DNA from: Tissierellia bacterium
Lineage (GTDB): Bacteria > Bacillota > Clostridia > Tissierellales > Tepidimicrobiaceae
Assembly (NCBI GenBank): GCA_012735215.1
Contig: JAAYHX010000023.1
Coordinates: 124,001-188,000 of the forward strand
Direction: 5' to 3'
Length of the DNA: 64,000 nucleotides
This document shows positions 17,794 through 25,908 of this stretch, piece by piece. The position numbers and the translations under genes were made by a program. The notes under the pieces are model-generated. The model was not told the origin of the DNA and did not search any database. It was given only the letters and a program-made list of their open reading frames with translations. Within the stretch, counting starts at the first letter, position 1, and each line of letters opens with the position of its first letter.

Positions 17794-17866
17794 ACACTTG
17801 TGAATTAATCTCCTTGAATGTTTTGAAATGTAACATTTAAGAGCGGTTTTCACAAGTGTTTTTTTG
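17794..17866 (+). terminator. Terminator after folD with a long loop
   Basis: ACACTTGTGAA (17794-17804) pairs perfectly with TTCACAAGTGT (17849-17859), followed by seven Ts. The 44-base loop may hold a small secondary hairpin (TGTT/AACA). Confidence 0.75.
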
Positions 17867-17924
17867 TGCATATAATATTGGTTTATTATTTTACTAAATT
17901 CAACAAAACTAGTCTTTTTTCTAT

Positions 17925-17954
17925 GAAGGATAAAGTTTAATGTAAGTAGAATAG
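17925..17954 (+). promoter_or_regulatory. Sigma-H type promoter of the spoIIA operon
   Basis: GAAGGATAA (17925-17933) fits RNAGGAWWW fully; after 12 bases GTAGAATAG (17946-17954) fits RNNGAATWW except the last base. The spoIIA operon is sigma-H dependent in Bacillus. Spo0A boxes were not obvious nearby. Confidence 0.7.
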
Positions 17955-17989
17955 TAATAGGAGTATTATATGTCAGGAGGGGATAGGGT

Positions 17990-18322
17990 TTGCAAATGGA
18001 TTATGATATTGTAGATGATTACTTGATAGTGAAGCTGTCAGGGGAGCTAGATCACCACACATCTGAGAGCCTAAGAAGAAAGATTGATCGATACTACTCA
18101 TCTAAGAATTTATCCAATTTAATACTTGATTTAAGAGATCTCAAATTCATGGATAGTTCAGGAATTGGACTAATCATGGGTAGATATAAAATGTGTAAAG
18201 ATAAAAAGGGGAATATATCTATTGTTAGTACAAGCCCTTATATAAATAGAATGTTGAAGATGTCAGGAATATATCAGATTGTTGACGTTTTCTCAGATAT
18301 TGATGAGGCAATAAAGGGCTAA
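17990..18322 (+). CDS. spoIIAA: Anti-sigma-F factor antagonist SpoIIAA
   Basis: A 110-residue STAS-domain protein. In the forespore its unphosphorylated form binds SpoIIAB and releases sigma-F. The phosphorylation site is within [16 protein letters not shown], Ser58 of DSSG. The start is TTG at 17990, seven bases after AGGAGGGG; an ATG at 17996 is further than usual. It is the first gene of spoIIAA-spoIIAB-sigF. Confidence 0.95.
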   Translation: MQMDYDIVDDYLIVKLSGELDHHTSESLRRKIDRYYSSKNLSNLILDLRDLKFMDSSGIGLIMGRYKMCKDKKGNISIVSTSPYINRMLKMSGIYQIVDVFSDIDEAIKG

Positions 18323-18336
18323 GGAGGATGAGTATA

Positions 18337-18786
18337 GTGGAAAAGAGTATTGATAAGAATTACATGAAACTGGAGTTTTTGAGCAAGTCCAGCAACGAAT
18401 CCTTTGCTAGGGTTGTAGTTGCAGCTTTTGCTTCCCAATTGGATCCTACCATAGAGGAGATATCGGATATAAAGACAGCAGTGTCAGAAGCTGTTACCAA
18501 TGCCATAATTCATGGTTATGAGTATGGAGAAGGGATGGTGGTGGTTGAAGCTAAACTAGAAGGCAATAGGATTGAGATAACTATTGAAGATTTTGGTAGG
18601 GGAATAGAGGATGTGCAAAAAGCCATGGAGCCCTTTTATACTTCTAAGCCAGATTTAGAGCGTTCTGGCATGGGGTTTACTGTGATGGAGACCTTTATGG
18701 ATGAGTTGGTGGTGAAAAGCGAACTAAACAAAGGGACCAAGGTTAAAATGATAAAAGAAATAAAGAGTCAATCAAATAGGGAGTAG
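18337..18786 (+). CDS. spoIIAB: Anti-sigma-F factor / serine kinase SpoIIAB
   Basis: A 149-residue GHKL-type kinase that sequesters sigma-F and phosphorylates SpoIIAA. The ATP-binding N box ([15 protein letters not shown]) lies near residue 48 and the G1 box (DFGRGIED) near 86, followed by [14 protein letters not shown]. The ATG at 18328 sits directly on the AAGGAGG site, so the GTG at 18337 (9 bases away) is the likely start. It is followed by sigF after 5 bases. Confidence 0.94.
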   Translation: MEKSIDKNYMKLEFLSKSSNESFARVVVAAFASQLDPTIEEISDIKTAVSEAVTNAIIHGYEYGEGMVVVEAKLEGNRIEITIEDFGRGIEDVQKAMEPFYTSKPDLERSGMGFTVMETFMDELVVKSELNKGTKVKMIKEIKSQSNRE

Positions 18787-18791
18787 GTATC

Positions 18792-19550
18792 ATGAAAAAA
18801 GGGAGTAGAGATAATGAATTGCTTAGCCATGGAGAAACTATAGAGCTGATTAAAAAAGCTCAACAGGGAGATATGGAAGCAAAGAATAAGCTGGTTATGA
18901 ACAATGTAGGTCTCGTAAAAAGCGTACTCAGGGGATTTTCTAATAGAGGTTATGAAGTAGATGATCTGTTTCAAATTGGGAGCATAGGATTATTAAAAGC
19001 CATAGATAAGTTTGATACATCCTTTAATGTAAAGTTTTCTACTTATGCTGTTCCCATGATTATTGGAGAGATTAAACGCTTTCTAAGGGATGATGGAATA
19101 ATAAAAGTTAGCAGATCCTTAAAACAGACAGCCAACAAGGTAAAATATGCAAAGGAGGATCTGGCCAAGAAGCTGGGAAGGGAGCCTACAATTAATGAAT
19201 TGTCTGAGGAACTGGATATAAACAAGGAAGAAATTGTAATGGCTATGGAATCATCCTACCATCCAGAGTACCTGTATGATGTAGTACATCAGGATGATGG
19301 AAACCCCCTTTTGTTGATTGATAAAGTTGGTTTGGAGGAAGACGGGGAAGGGGACTTAATTGATAGGATAGTCTTAAAAGAGCTGTTGAGTGAGTTAAAA
19401 GAAAGGGATAGGCAGGTTATAATCTTAAGATATTTTAAGGATAAAACCCAAGTAGAAGTTGCAAATTTATTGGGAATCTCTCAGGTTCAAGTTTCTCGAA
19501 TAGAAAAAAAGATAATAGAGGAGATGAAAAAAAAGCTGGCAAAGGCATAA
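18792..19550 (+). CDS. sigF: Sporulation sigma factor F
   Basis: A 252-residue sigma-70 family factor, the first forespore-specific sigma. Region 2 contains VDDLFQIGSIGLLKAIDKFD and FSTYAVPMIIGEIKRFLRDD; region 4 ends with TQVEVANLLGISQVQVSRIEKK. Its place after spoIIAB identifies it over the similar sigma-G. The stop codon lies inside the stem of a terminator. The gene is inactive until SpoIIAA frees the protein from SpoIIAB. Confidence 0.95.
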   Translation: MKKGSRDNELLSHGETIELIKKAQQGDMEAKNKLVMNNVGLVKSVLRGFSNRGYEVDDLFQIGSIGLLKAIDKFDTSFNVKFSTYAVPMIIGEIKRFLRDDGIIKVSRSLKQTANKVKYAKEDLAKKLGREPTINELSEELDINKEEIVMAMESSYHPEYLYDVVHQDDGNPLLLIDKVGLEEDGEGDLIDRIVLKELLSELKERDRQVIILRYFKDKTQVEVANLLGISQVQVSRIEKKIIEEMKKKLAKA

Positions 19551-19569
19551 TATTATGCCTTATTTTTTT
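19542..19569 (+). terminator. Terminator overlapping the sigF stop codon
   Basis: AAGGCATAA/TTATGCCTT palindrome followed by ATTTTTTT. The left arm encodes the last two residues and stop of SigF. Confidence 0.8.
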
Positions 19570-19619
19570 GCATTAAAAATTGATTATGGATAATAATAAG
19601 TATAGATTGGGGTGATAGA

Positions 19620-19796
19620 ATGAATTACATAACAAAAGTATATAAAAGGAGAAAAACAGTTGTAGTTCTATTGTTTTTACTGTTATTCATAGCTGCTTGT
19701 TTTATAGGCTTTAGGGAGTTGGGAACTAATAGGGAAGCTCCCAAGAAGGCCACCTATGTATTAAACAACATTATGATAGGGAGTGAAATAATATAG
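19620..19796 (+). CDS. Small membrane or lipoprotein, first gene of spoVA operon (58 aa)
   Basis: An open frame of 58 codons, ATG 19620 to TAG 19796, with GGGGTGA four bases upstream. A Lys/Arg-rich N-terminus (KVYKRRK) is followed by a hydrophobic stretch (about residues 13-30). IAAC at residues 24-27 fits a lipobox, so the mature product might be a 32-residue lipoprotein; a plain membrane anchor is equally possible. I do not recognise a family. Its stop overlaps the apparent start of spoVAA, so it probably drives coupled translation of that gene. Confidence 0.6.
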   Translation: MNYITKVYKRRKTVVVLLFLLLFIAACFIGFRELGTNREAPKKATYVLNNIMIGSEII

Positions 19797-20416
19797 AAAA
19801 GGAACAGGTATACATCTGCTTAAATGAAAAGCATTCCTTAGATATTAATACCAATGTGTATGTTGAGGATATAGGAGAGGTATATTGCAAAGACCAAACT
19901 ATAAAGAAAAAAGTAGAAAAGGTTAGAGTATACAATAAACAGAAAGAAGAAACCTATGATTATATTACTGCAAAGGATATTATTTCTAAGGTTTTAGATA
20001 GTATTGATAATATTGATGTGACCATCATAGGTGGTCCTGATGTGCTCTTGGAGATAAAGGATAAGGAAAGTCCCAATAATATTCTTGAAATATTAAAAAT
20101 ACTAGTTATATGTGCAATCTTGTTCTTTGGTTCTGGTCTTGCTATTGTAAATTTTTATGAAGATGTAGAAATGAAAGCATCCATTGAAAAGATTCATTAC
20201 ATAATTACGGGAGAAGATGTAGAAAATCCTATGATATCTACTATTCCCCTATCCATTGGAGTTGGGCTGGGGATACTTACCTTTTTTAATAGGGTGATTA
20301 GTTTAAGCAAGAGGAGAAGACAAGAACCAGGACCCTTGGAGATAGAGCTAAATTTATATGACAAGGATATGGAAGAGGTTATTATAAAAGAATTAAAAAA
20401 CAAAGACAAAACTTAA
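19793..20416 (+). CDS. spoVAA: Stage V sporulation protein AA, apparent AUA start
   Basis: SpoVAA, a membrane protein needed for dipicolinic acid uptake into the forespore. The frame runs from a TGA at 19784 to TAA 20416. The first standard start is GTG 19856 (186 residues), but the upstream codons read EKEQVYICLNEKHSLDI, a natural SpoVAA beginning. The only codon suitably placed is ATA 19793, 7 bases after GGGAGTG (19779-19785), giving 207 residues against 206 in Bacillus. ATA also overlaps the preceding TAG as ATAG. Two hydrophobic segments lie near residues 103-120 and 155-170. The product call is firm; the start is not. Confidence 0.85.
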   Translation: MEKEQVYICLNEKHSLDINTNVYVEDIGEVYCKDQTIKKKVEKVRVYNKQKEETYDYITAKDIISKVLDSIDNIDVTIIGGPDVLLEIKDKESPNNILEILKILVICAILFFGSGLAIVNFYEDVEMKASIEKIHYIITGEDVENPMISTIPLSIGVGLGILTFFNRVISLSKRRRQEPGPLEIELNLYDKDMEEVIIKELKNKDKT

Positions 20417-20431
20417 TTTGGTGGTGAAATT

Positions 20432-20848
20432 ATGTATTCCTTTTTGTCTGCTTTTGTTGGCTTATCTGCAGGAGTAGTTATTGGAAGTGCCGCTGCTGCA
20501 TTTTTTACCCTGTTAAACTTTATCTCAAGAACAATACAGGTAGCAAATGCAAGAAAAATGGTTAAGATTTATCAAAATATTATTGCTTTAGGAGCCTCAG
20601 CTTATAGTTTTATATACTTTAGCAATATTACCTTTAAACTTAACAATATGATTAGTGCTTTAGTGTCCTTGTTTATGGGCTATTTTCTTGGCATGTTTTC
20701 TTCTGCTCTAGCTGAAGTATTGGATGTAATTCCCATATTATCAAAAAAGTTAAAGACAAAACATAGATTAAAATACATTACCACATCATTATTATTTGGG
20801 AAAACTCTAGGATCCTTGTGTTATTGGCTTATTTATGTAAAAAGGTAG
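20432..20848 (+). CDS. spoVAB: Stage V sporulation protein AB
   Basis: A 138-residue integral membrane protein with about four helices, close to the 141 residues of Bacillus SpoVAB. It starts 15 bases after spoVAA behind TTGGTGGTG. The family sits in the inner forespore membrane with the SpoVA dipicolinate channel; its exact role is not defined. The order AA-AB-AC-AD-AE is complete here. Confidence 0.88.
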   Translation: MYSFLSAFVGLSAGVVIGSAAAAFFTLLNFISRTIQVANARKMVKIYQNIIALGASAYSFIYFSNITFKLNNMISALVSLFMGYFLGMFSSALAEVLDVIPILSKKLKTKHRLKYITTSLLFGKTLGSLCYWLIYVKR

Positions 20849-20860
20849 AGGTGATGTTGT

Positions 20861-21310
20861 TTGGATAATATGACTCACAAAGAGTATCAAGAATATGTAA
20901 AGAAGAAAGTACCTAAGCCTCCTTATCTTAAGAATTCTATTAGGGCCTTTATAACAGGAGGTATTATCTGTCTAATTGGGCAAATAATTAGAAACTTCTT
21001 ATTTAGATTTGGCTTAGGTGAAAAAGAAGTAGCTACTGGAACCTCTATAATACTAGTTTTTATTGGTTCCTTGCTAACAGGTCTTGGGATTTACGATAAA
21101 ATAGGGAAATTTGGTGGTGCAGGAGCAGTGATTCCTATAACAGGTTTTGCAAATTCAATCGTTGCTACAGCAATGGAGCATAAAAGAGAAGGATATATTT
21201 TTGGTGTTGCAGCTAAGATGTTTACAATTGCAGGACCTGTTTTGGTTTATGGGATTGGAGGTTCAGTAGTTGTTGGATTATTATATATAATATTTTTTTC
21301 AGGGAGGTGA
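20861..21310 (+). CDS. spoVAC: Stage V sporulation protein AC
   Basis: A 149-residue membrane protein, a core part of the dipicolinic acid channel and proposed mechanosensitive pore. It opens with MTHKEYQEYVKKKVPKPPY and has hydrophobic repeats including GAVIPITGFANSIVATAMEHK. The start is TTG at 20861, six bases after GAGGTGA; an ATG at 20870 is the alternative. SpoVAE downstream is homologous to it, with the same Pro-Ile-x-Gly-Phe motif. Confidence 0.92.
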   Translation: MDNMTHKEYQEYVKKKVPKPPYLKNSIRAFITGGIICLIGQIIRNFLFRFGLGEKEVATGTSIILVFIGSLLTGLGIYDKIGKFGGAGAVIPITGFANSIVATAMEHKREGYIFGVAAKMFTIAGPVLVYGIGGSVVVGLLYIIFFSGR

Positions 21311-21314
21311 TAGG

Positions 21315-22334
21315 ATGGCGACCAAGCGCATTGGAATACAAACCCTTAGGTTGGAAAATCCACCTTCAATAATTGGAACTGCATCCATAGTGGGGCCAAA
21401 GGAAGGAGAAGGGCCCTTGGGTAGTTATTTTGATCTGATTTTAGATGATGACACTTGGGGGCAAAAGTCCTTTGAAAAGGCCGAAGCAAGGATGCAGGAA
21501 GAAGCTATTAAACTAGCTATTACCAATGCAAAATTATCCATAAAGGACATCCACTTTCTAATAGCGGGAGATTTGCTAAATCAGATTATATCTTCATCCT
21601 ATACAGCAAGGCAGATTGGAATACCCTATTTCGGCTTATACGGAGCTTGTTCAACTATGAGTGAGTCCCTATGTTTAGGGTCTATGTTAATAGATGGAGG
21701 ATTTGCAGATAAGGTAGTGTGTGCTACATCTAGCCATTTCAGTTCTGCTGAGAGACAATTTAGGTTTCCCTTAGAGTATGGTGCCCAGAGGAAGTATACT
21801 TCCCAGTGGACTGTAACAGGGGCAGGGGCAACAGTACTATCTTCTACAGGTAATGGTCCCTATATAACCTATTTAACTCCAGGCAAGATACAGGATTACG
21901 GAATAAAGGATGCAAACAACATGGGTGCTGCCATGGCCCCAGCAGCCTTTGATACTATTATTCAACATTTTAAGGATACGGGATATACTCCAGATGACTA
22001 TGACCTTATTATTACTGGGGATCTGGGTCTGATAGGCAGGAGAATAGTGGTAGATCTATTGGAAAAGGAAGGCTATAGCATATCTGATAAGTTTTCAGAT
22101 TGTGGAATTAAGATATTTGATGGAGTCCAACAGGATACTCATGCTGGGGGCAGTGGCTGTGCCTGCTCAGCTGTGGTTTTCAATAGTTATATATATAAGG
22201 AGATGATAAAGGGAAATATAAATCGGGTGCTATTAATTTCTACAGGTGCCCTGCATTCACCTATTTCTACCTTACAGGGAGAATCCATACCAGGAATTGC
22301 TCATGCTGTAACTATAGATAATCTATCGAGTTAG
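21315..22334 (+). CDS. spoVAD: Stage V sporulation protein AD
   Basis: A 339-residue soluble member of the thiolase-fold superfamily that binds dipicolinic acid and acts as the cytoplasmic plug of the SpoVA channel. Landmarks are GTASIVGPKEGEGPLG near the N-terminus, FGLYGACSTMSESL near residue 108 and HAGGSGCACSA near 276. The ATG at 21315 follows AGGGAGGTGATAGG. Only 4 bases separate it from spoVAC. Confidence 0.95.
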   Translation: MATKRIGIQTLRLENPPSIIGTASIVGPKEGEGPLGSYFDLILDDDTWGQKSFEKAEARMQEEAIKLAITNAKLSIKDIHFLIAGDLLNQIISSSYTARQIGIPYFGLYGACSTMSESLCLGSMLIDGGFADKVVCATSSHFSSAERQFRFPLEYGAQRKYTSQWTVTGAGATVLSSTGNGPYITYLTPGKIQDYGIKDANNMGAAMAPAAFDTIIQHFKDTGYTPDDYDLIITGDLGLIGRRIVVDLLEKEGYSISDKFSDCGIKIFDGVQQDTHAGGSGCACSAVVFNSYIYKEMIKGNINRVLLISTGALHSPISTLQGESIPGIAHAVTIDNLSS

Positions 22335-22347
22335 GGAGGAAGGTTCT

Positions 22348-22704
22348 ATGGATTATTTGATTGCCTTTTTAGTGGGAGGATTGATATGTGTAATCGGGCA
22401 AATAATACTTGATACAACAAGTCTGACTCCTGCTCATATTATTGTAACTTTTTTAATAATAGGCATCATACTGGGGGCCATTGGGGCTTATGAGCCAGTA
22501 GTAAAGTTTGCAGAAGCAGGAGCCACTGTACCAATACTGGGCTTTGGATATACATTAAGCAAGGGAGCCATAGAGGGAGCCAAGGCTAAGGGAGTGCTGG
22601 GAGCCTTCGCAGGAGGATTGGAGAGGACTGCTGGGGCTATAGCTGCTGTAATACTCTTTGGATATATTATGTCGGTTATTTCCTATCCTAGATCAAAAAA
22701 ATAA
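22348..22704 (+). CDS. spoVAE: Stage V sporulation protein AE (SpoVAEb type)
   Basis: A 118-residue membrane protein homologous to SpoVAC, with VGGLICVIGQI at its start and VPILGFGYTLSKGAIEGAK in the middle. It completes the DPA channel. The ATG at 22348 has TAGGGAGGAAGG upstream. A long bidirectional terminator follows the stop, shared with the convergent PBP gene. Confidence 0.92.
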   Translation: MDYLIAFLVGGLICVIGQIILDTTSLTPAHIIVTFLIIGIILGAIGAYEPVVKFAEAGATVPILGFGYTLSKGAIEGAKAKGVLGAFAGGLERTAGAIAAVILFGYIMSVISYPRSKK

Positions 22705-22732
22705 TAGGAGCAAAGGCTCCTATTATTTAACT
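22700..22732. terminator. Bidirectional terminator between spoVAE and the PBP gene
   Basis: AATAATAGGAGC (22700-22711), loop AAAG, GCTCCTATTATT (22716-22727): perfect 12-bp stem, T-rich on both strands, lying between convergent stops. Confidence 0.88.
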
Positions 22733-22736
22733 TATA

Positions 22737-25700
22737 TTAATTTTTCTTATCCTTGTTGTCATTGTTGTTGCCGTTGTTGTTACCATTGTTACTTCCGTTA
22801 TTGCTGCCTCCATTGCCACTGCCATTGCCAGTTCCGTTACCATTTCCGCTTCCGTTGTTGTTTCCACTGTCGTTATCCTTATCGTTTTTCTTGTCATCAT
22901 CTTTTTTATCATCATCTTCTTTGTCTTTGTTGTCTGGTCCATTTATCAAGTCATCAAGCCAATCTTTAATGGTATTATCCTTATTGTGTACATCACATAC
23001 ATCTGTAGGTATTGTGTATTCATAATCGCTAGGAAGGATGCCCTTGTTCTTCGCTGGGTCATAAGCTATAGGTCTTTTGACGAATACTTTGGTTCCTATG
23101 CTGTCCTTAGGACAGTATTCATTTGCCAACTTATTGGATACTGTACATACTTCTACTTCAACGTGAGCATCACAAACCTCCGTTGGCTGAGTTCCTTTAG
23201 CGAATATCTCACTTCGTACCATACTACCTCTTGGATCCTTACTGCATAATTCAGTTGCTAATTTACCAGATTGGGTACAGATTCTGACGGTAAGCACACC
23301 GTTAGGACGTTCAAAGTTTCTTGATGGTAGTCCCTTGTGTACTTCTGTCATAATAATTCTCCACAGCTGTGCAGCTATTGGGCTGCTCTTATTTAATTTA
23401 ATTTGAGGTGAGTCGTTACCTATCCATACTCCAGATACATAATAGGGTGTATATCCTACAAACCATACGTCTGCTTGGTCTTGAGTGGTTCCTGTTTTAC
23501 CAGCAGTAGGCATGTTAGGCACCTGTGCTCTTGAAGCAATTCCATTGCTTACAGTTGTCCTCAATATATCAGACATTACATAAGCCACCTGAGGAGATAC
23601 TACAGCATTTTCCTTAGGAGTCTTGTCTATAATAACCTGGCCATTTTTATCAATAATTTTAGTAAAGGCTATAGGTTCAATATATGTTCCGCTATTAGCT
23701 ATGGCTCCAAAGGCTGCTGTTATTTCTAAGGGGCTCATTCCTCTAGTCATACCACCCAAACCCAATGCGGATAGGTTTTCATCGTTACTGGAGCTGTTTT
23801 CTGCAGCCGTAACAAAGTTGTCCATAGAAGGATTTTCCTTGTTGATTATACCCATCCTGCTTAAGTATTCCATAGATGTATGAAGGCCTATGGATTGTAG
23901 GGTTTTGACTGATATTACGTTTACAGATTGTTCAACGGCTTTTCTGATGGTATGGATTCCCCTATAGCCGCTGTACCAGTTGCTAGGCCAAAGTCTACCA
24001 TTTACGTAGAAGGGGGCATCGTCCATAGGGGTTGCAGCGGTAAATCCATTGTCTAGTGCTGGTAGATAAACAGCTATAGGCTTAATGGTAGAACCAGGCT
24101 GTCTAGGTTGTGTAGCCCTGTTTAGTATTCTAGCTCCTTCAACATCTCTACCACCCACTAGGGCTTTTATATGTCCAGTCCTATAATCGATTAAGACAGT
24201 AGCAGATTGGGGCTGAACTACACCATCTTCATGTATATAGAAGTACTTATTGCTAATGATCAAATTTCCATTTCCATCAATTGAATAGAAGTCGTTGTTT
24301 TTACTCAAATAGTCGCTGCTTATGACTAAAGTCTTTTTATCAGTTATAGTATAACTATCTTCTGGTATAGATAAATTACCTACAGTATGGGTTACCAGAT
24401 TCTTTTTATCATTTATTGTATAGTAGTCTGCTATATCAATTGTTTTACCATAAAAAGCTAGTTTCCTGCTATTTATAGTCAAGCCGCTATCAGTTAGTTC
24501 AAAGGATCCCTTCTCAATTACAAGGTTGGACTCGCCGTTTAGAAGGTTATCCTTGTTGTAGAATATGATTTTATTGTTTTCGTCTAATATATTTTTAGCC
24601 TTATCTCTCTTCCAGCTAATTAGAGCTGGTCCACTTATTTTGCTTGGATTTCCTACCAAGACTTCAGTAAAGTTGTCATATATGTTTTCTAGTTTTCTTT
24701 GAAGCTCTAAATCCATTGTCGAGTATATTTTCAATCCACCAGTGTACAATTCACTTTCAGCCTGTTCTCTTGTATATCCTAATTCATTTACCAAGGTTTC
24801 AATTACCTGGGTCTTTATAAAATCGTTAAAGTATGATGATATACCTTCGACCTTTTTCTGACCTGGTTGAATTTTAGATTTTATGTCTTCGTTTATTGCT
24901 TCATTATACTCTTGCTGGGTGATCTTGCCAAGTTCTAACATCTTAGCTAGTACAACTTTTTGACGTTCTATAGCCCTTTCATTGTAAACAGCAATATACT
25001 TTTCTCCCATTATGTCTACTTCTCCCACTGGTTCATGCTTTTCTGTATCGAAGTTTTCAGGTTTTACTGTTTGATAAAGTGCAAATCTGGAAGGGCTTTG
25101 TACTATACCTGCTAATACGGCGGATTCAGCCAAGGTCAAGTCTTCTACATTTTTAGAAAAATATGTTTGTGCTGCTTCCTGGACTCCGTAGGCTCCTTGA
25201 CCTAGAAAGATTCTATTTAAATATCCTTCTAAGATTTGGTCCTTGCTTAGTTCCTTTTCCATTTGTAAAGCCAAGTAGGCTTCTTGGATTTTTCTAGTCC
25301 AATTTTGATCTAGGGTTAGATATAAGTTTCTTGCCAACTGTTGAGTAATGGTACTTCCGCCCCTTACAATTTCTCCAGCTTTTATGTTATCAATGGCTGA
25401 CTTGACTATACCAATTACATCTACCCCAATATGTTTCTCAAATCTTTCATCCTCTATAGATATGAAAGCATCTTTGAGGTGTTTAGGCATCTTGTTTATG
25501 CTAACTACAGTCCTATATTCTTCTGTTTGAATCTTTTCTAATAGGTTGCCCTCTTGGTCTAGTATAACGGAAGTTTGTGTAAGCAGTGAGTCCATATTTG
25601 ATGGATTGATTTCTGGAGCATCTTTAGCTATAGCTAATACAATGCCTCCAACAGCACCTATGCCGATTACTGCTAACATAAAGATTGTTATAAAAAATAT

Positions 25701-25766
25701 TTTAAGTCTTTTTTTCCTATTGGATTTAGTTTTCGATTTCTTACTTTTCTTGTTGTTTTCTGTCAT
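22737..25766 (-). CDS. Class A penicillin-binding protein (PBP1A type) with insert and low-complexity tail
   Basis: A 1009-residue bifunctional peptidoglycan synthase. After a basic N-terminus and one membrane helix (21-46), the GT51 glycosyltransferase carries EDERF (105-109) and RGGSTITQQLARN (135-147). The transpeptidase has SxxK at 559-562 (STIK), SVN at 614-616 and KTG at 757-759. Between them lies an extra segment (about 370-515) of repeating short beta units. After the catalytic domain come two copies of a Cys-containing motif (about 828-869 and 871-927), each ending VCDxH. The last 65 residues are almost only Asn, Gly, Asp, Lys and Ser. The start is ATG with AAGGAGG upstream. Confidence 0.93.
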   Translation of the reverse strand: MTENNKKSKKSKTKSNRKKRLKIFFITIFMLAVIGIGAVGGIVLAIAKDAPEINPSNMDSLLTQTSVILDQEGNLLEKIQTEEYRTVVSINKMPKHLKDAFISIEDERFEKHIGVDVIGIVKSAIDNIKAGEIVRGGSTITQQLARNLYLTLDQNWTRKIQEAYLALQMEKELSKDQILEGYLNRIFLGQGAYGVQEAAQTYFSKNVEDLTLAESAVLAGIVQSPSRFALYQTVKPENFDTEKHEPVGEVDIMGEKYIAVYNERAIERQKVVLAKMLELGKITQQEYNEAINEDIKSKIQPGQKKVEGISSYFNDFIKTQVIETLVNELGYTREQAESELYTGGLKIYSTMDLELQRKLENIYDNFTEVLVGNPSKISGPALISWKRDKAKNILDENNKIIFYNKDNLLNGESNLVIEKGSFELTDSGLTINSRKLAFYGKTIDIADYYTINDKKNLVTHTVGNLSIPEDSYTITDKKTLVISSDYLSKNNDFYSIDGNGNLIISNKYFYIHEDGVVQPQSATVLIDYRTGHIKALVGGRDVEGARILNRATQPRQPGSTIKPIAVYLPALDNGFTAATPMDDAPFYVNGRLWPSNWYSGYRGIHTIRKAVEQSVNVISVKTLQSIGLHTSMEYLSRMGIINKENPSMDNFVTAAENSSSNDENLSALGLGGMTRGMSPLEITAAFGAIANSGTYIEPIAFTKIIDKNGQVIIDKTPKENAVVSPQVAYVMSDILRTTVSNGIASRAQVPNMPTAGKTGTTQDQADVWFVGYTPYYVSGVWIGNDSPQIKLNKSSPIAAQLWRIIMTEVHKGLPSRNFERPNGVLTVRICTQSGKLATELCSKDPRGSMVRSEIFAKGTQPTEVCDAHVEVEVCTVSNKLANEYCPKDSIGTKVFVKRPIAYDPAKNKGILPSDYEYTIPTDVCDVHNKDNTIKDWLDDLINGPDNKDKEDDDKKDDDKKNDKDNDSGNNNGSGNGNGTGNGSGNGGSNNGSNNGNNNGNNNDNKDKKN
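22741..22935 (-). repeat. Low-complexity coding repeat, Asn/Gly/Asp/Lys tail of the PBP
   Basis: On the plus strand this reads as imperfect triplet repeats (GTTGTT, TTACCATT, CCGTTA). On the coding strand it gives a DK-rich block followed by NG/SG repeats. Slippage in such a stretch is likely to vary in length between strains. Confidence 0.7.
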
Positions 25767-25908
25767 GTAAAAACCTCCTTAATTAGGAAAGGATAATAAT
25801 CAAATTAATTATAACATACAAATAGTTTAATGTTAACTTTAAATAAAGCTAGGTAGACATACTTTAACTGGCTGATATAAACATATTATATACTAGGAGG
25901 GATGATTT

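Noticed and set aside
19550-19620. Sigma-G promoter before the spoVA operon
   Set aside because: TGCATTA and GGATAATAATA are suggestive, but spacing is about 13 and the -10 mismatches the GGNNANANTR pattern.
22753-23025. Plus-strand Leu/Pro/Ser-rich frames opposite the PBP tail
   Set aside because: They are by-products of the triplet repeats that code the Asn/Gly/Asp tail on the minus strand. No independent ribosome site or family.
25861-25905. Sigma-E promoter before yunB
   Set aside because: CATATTAT fits the -10 partly, but no acceptable -35 lies at the right distance.
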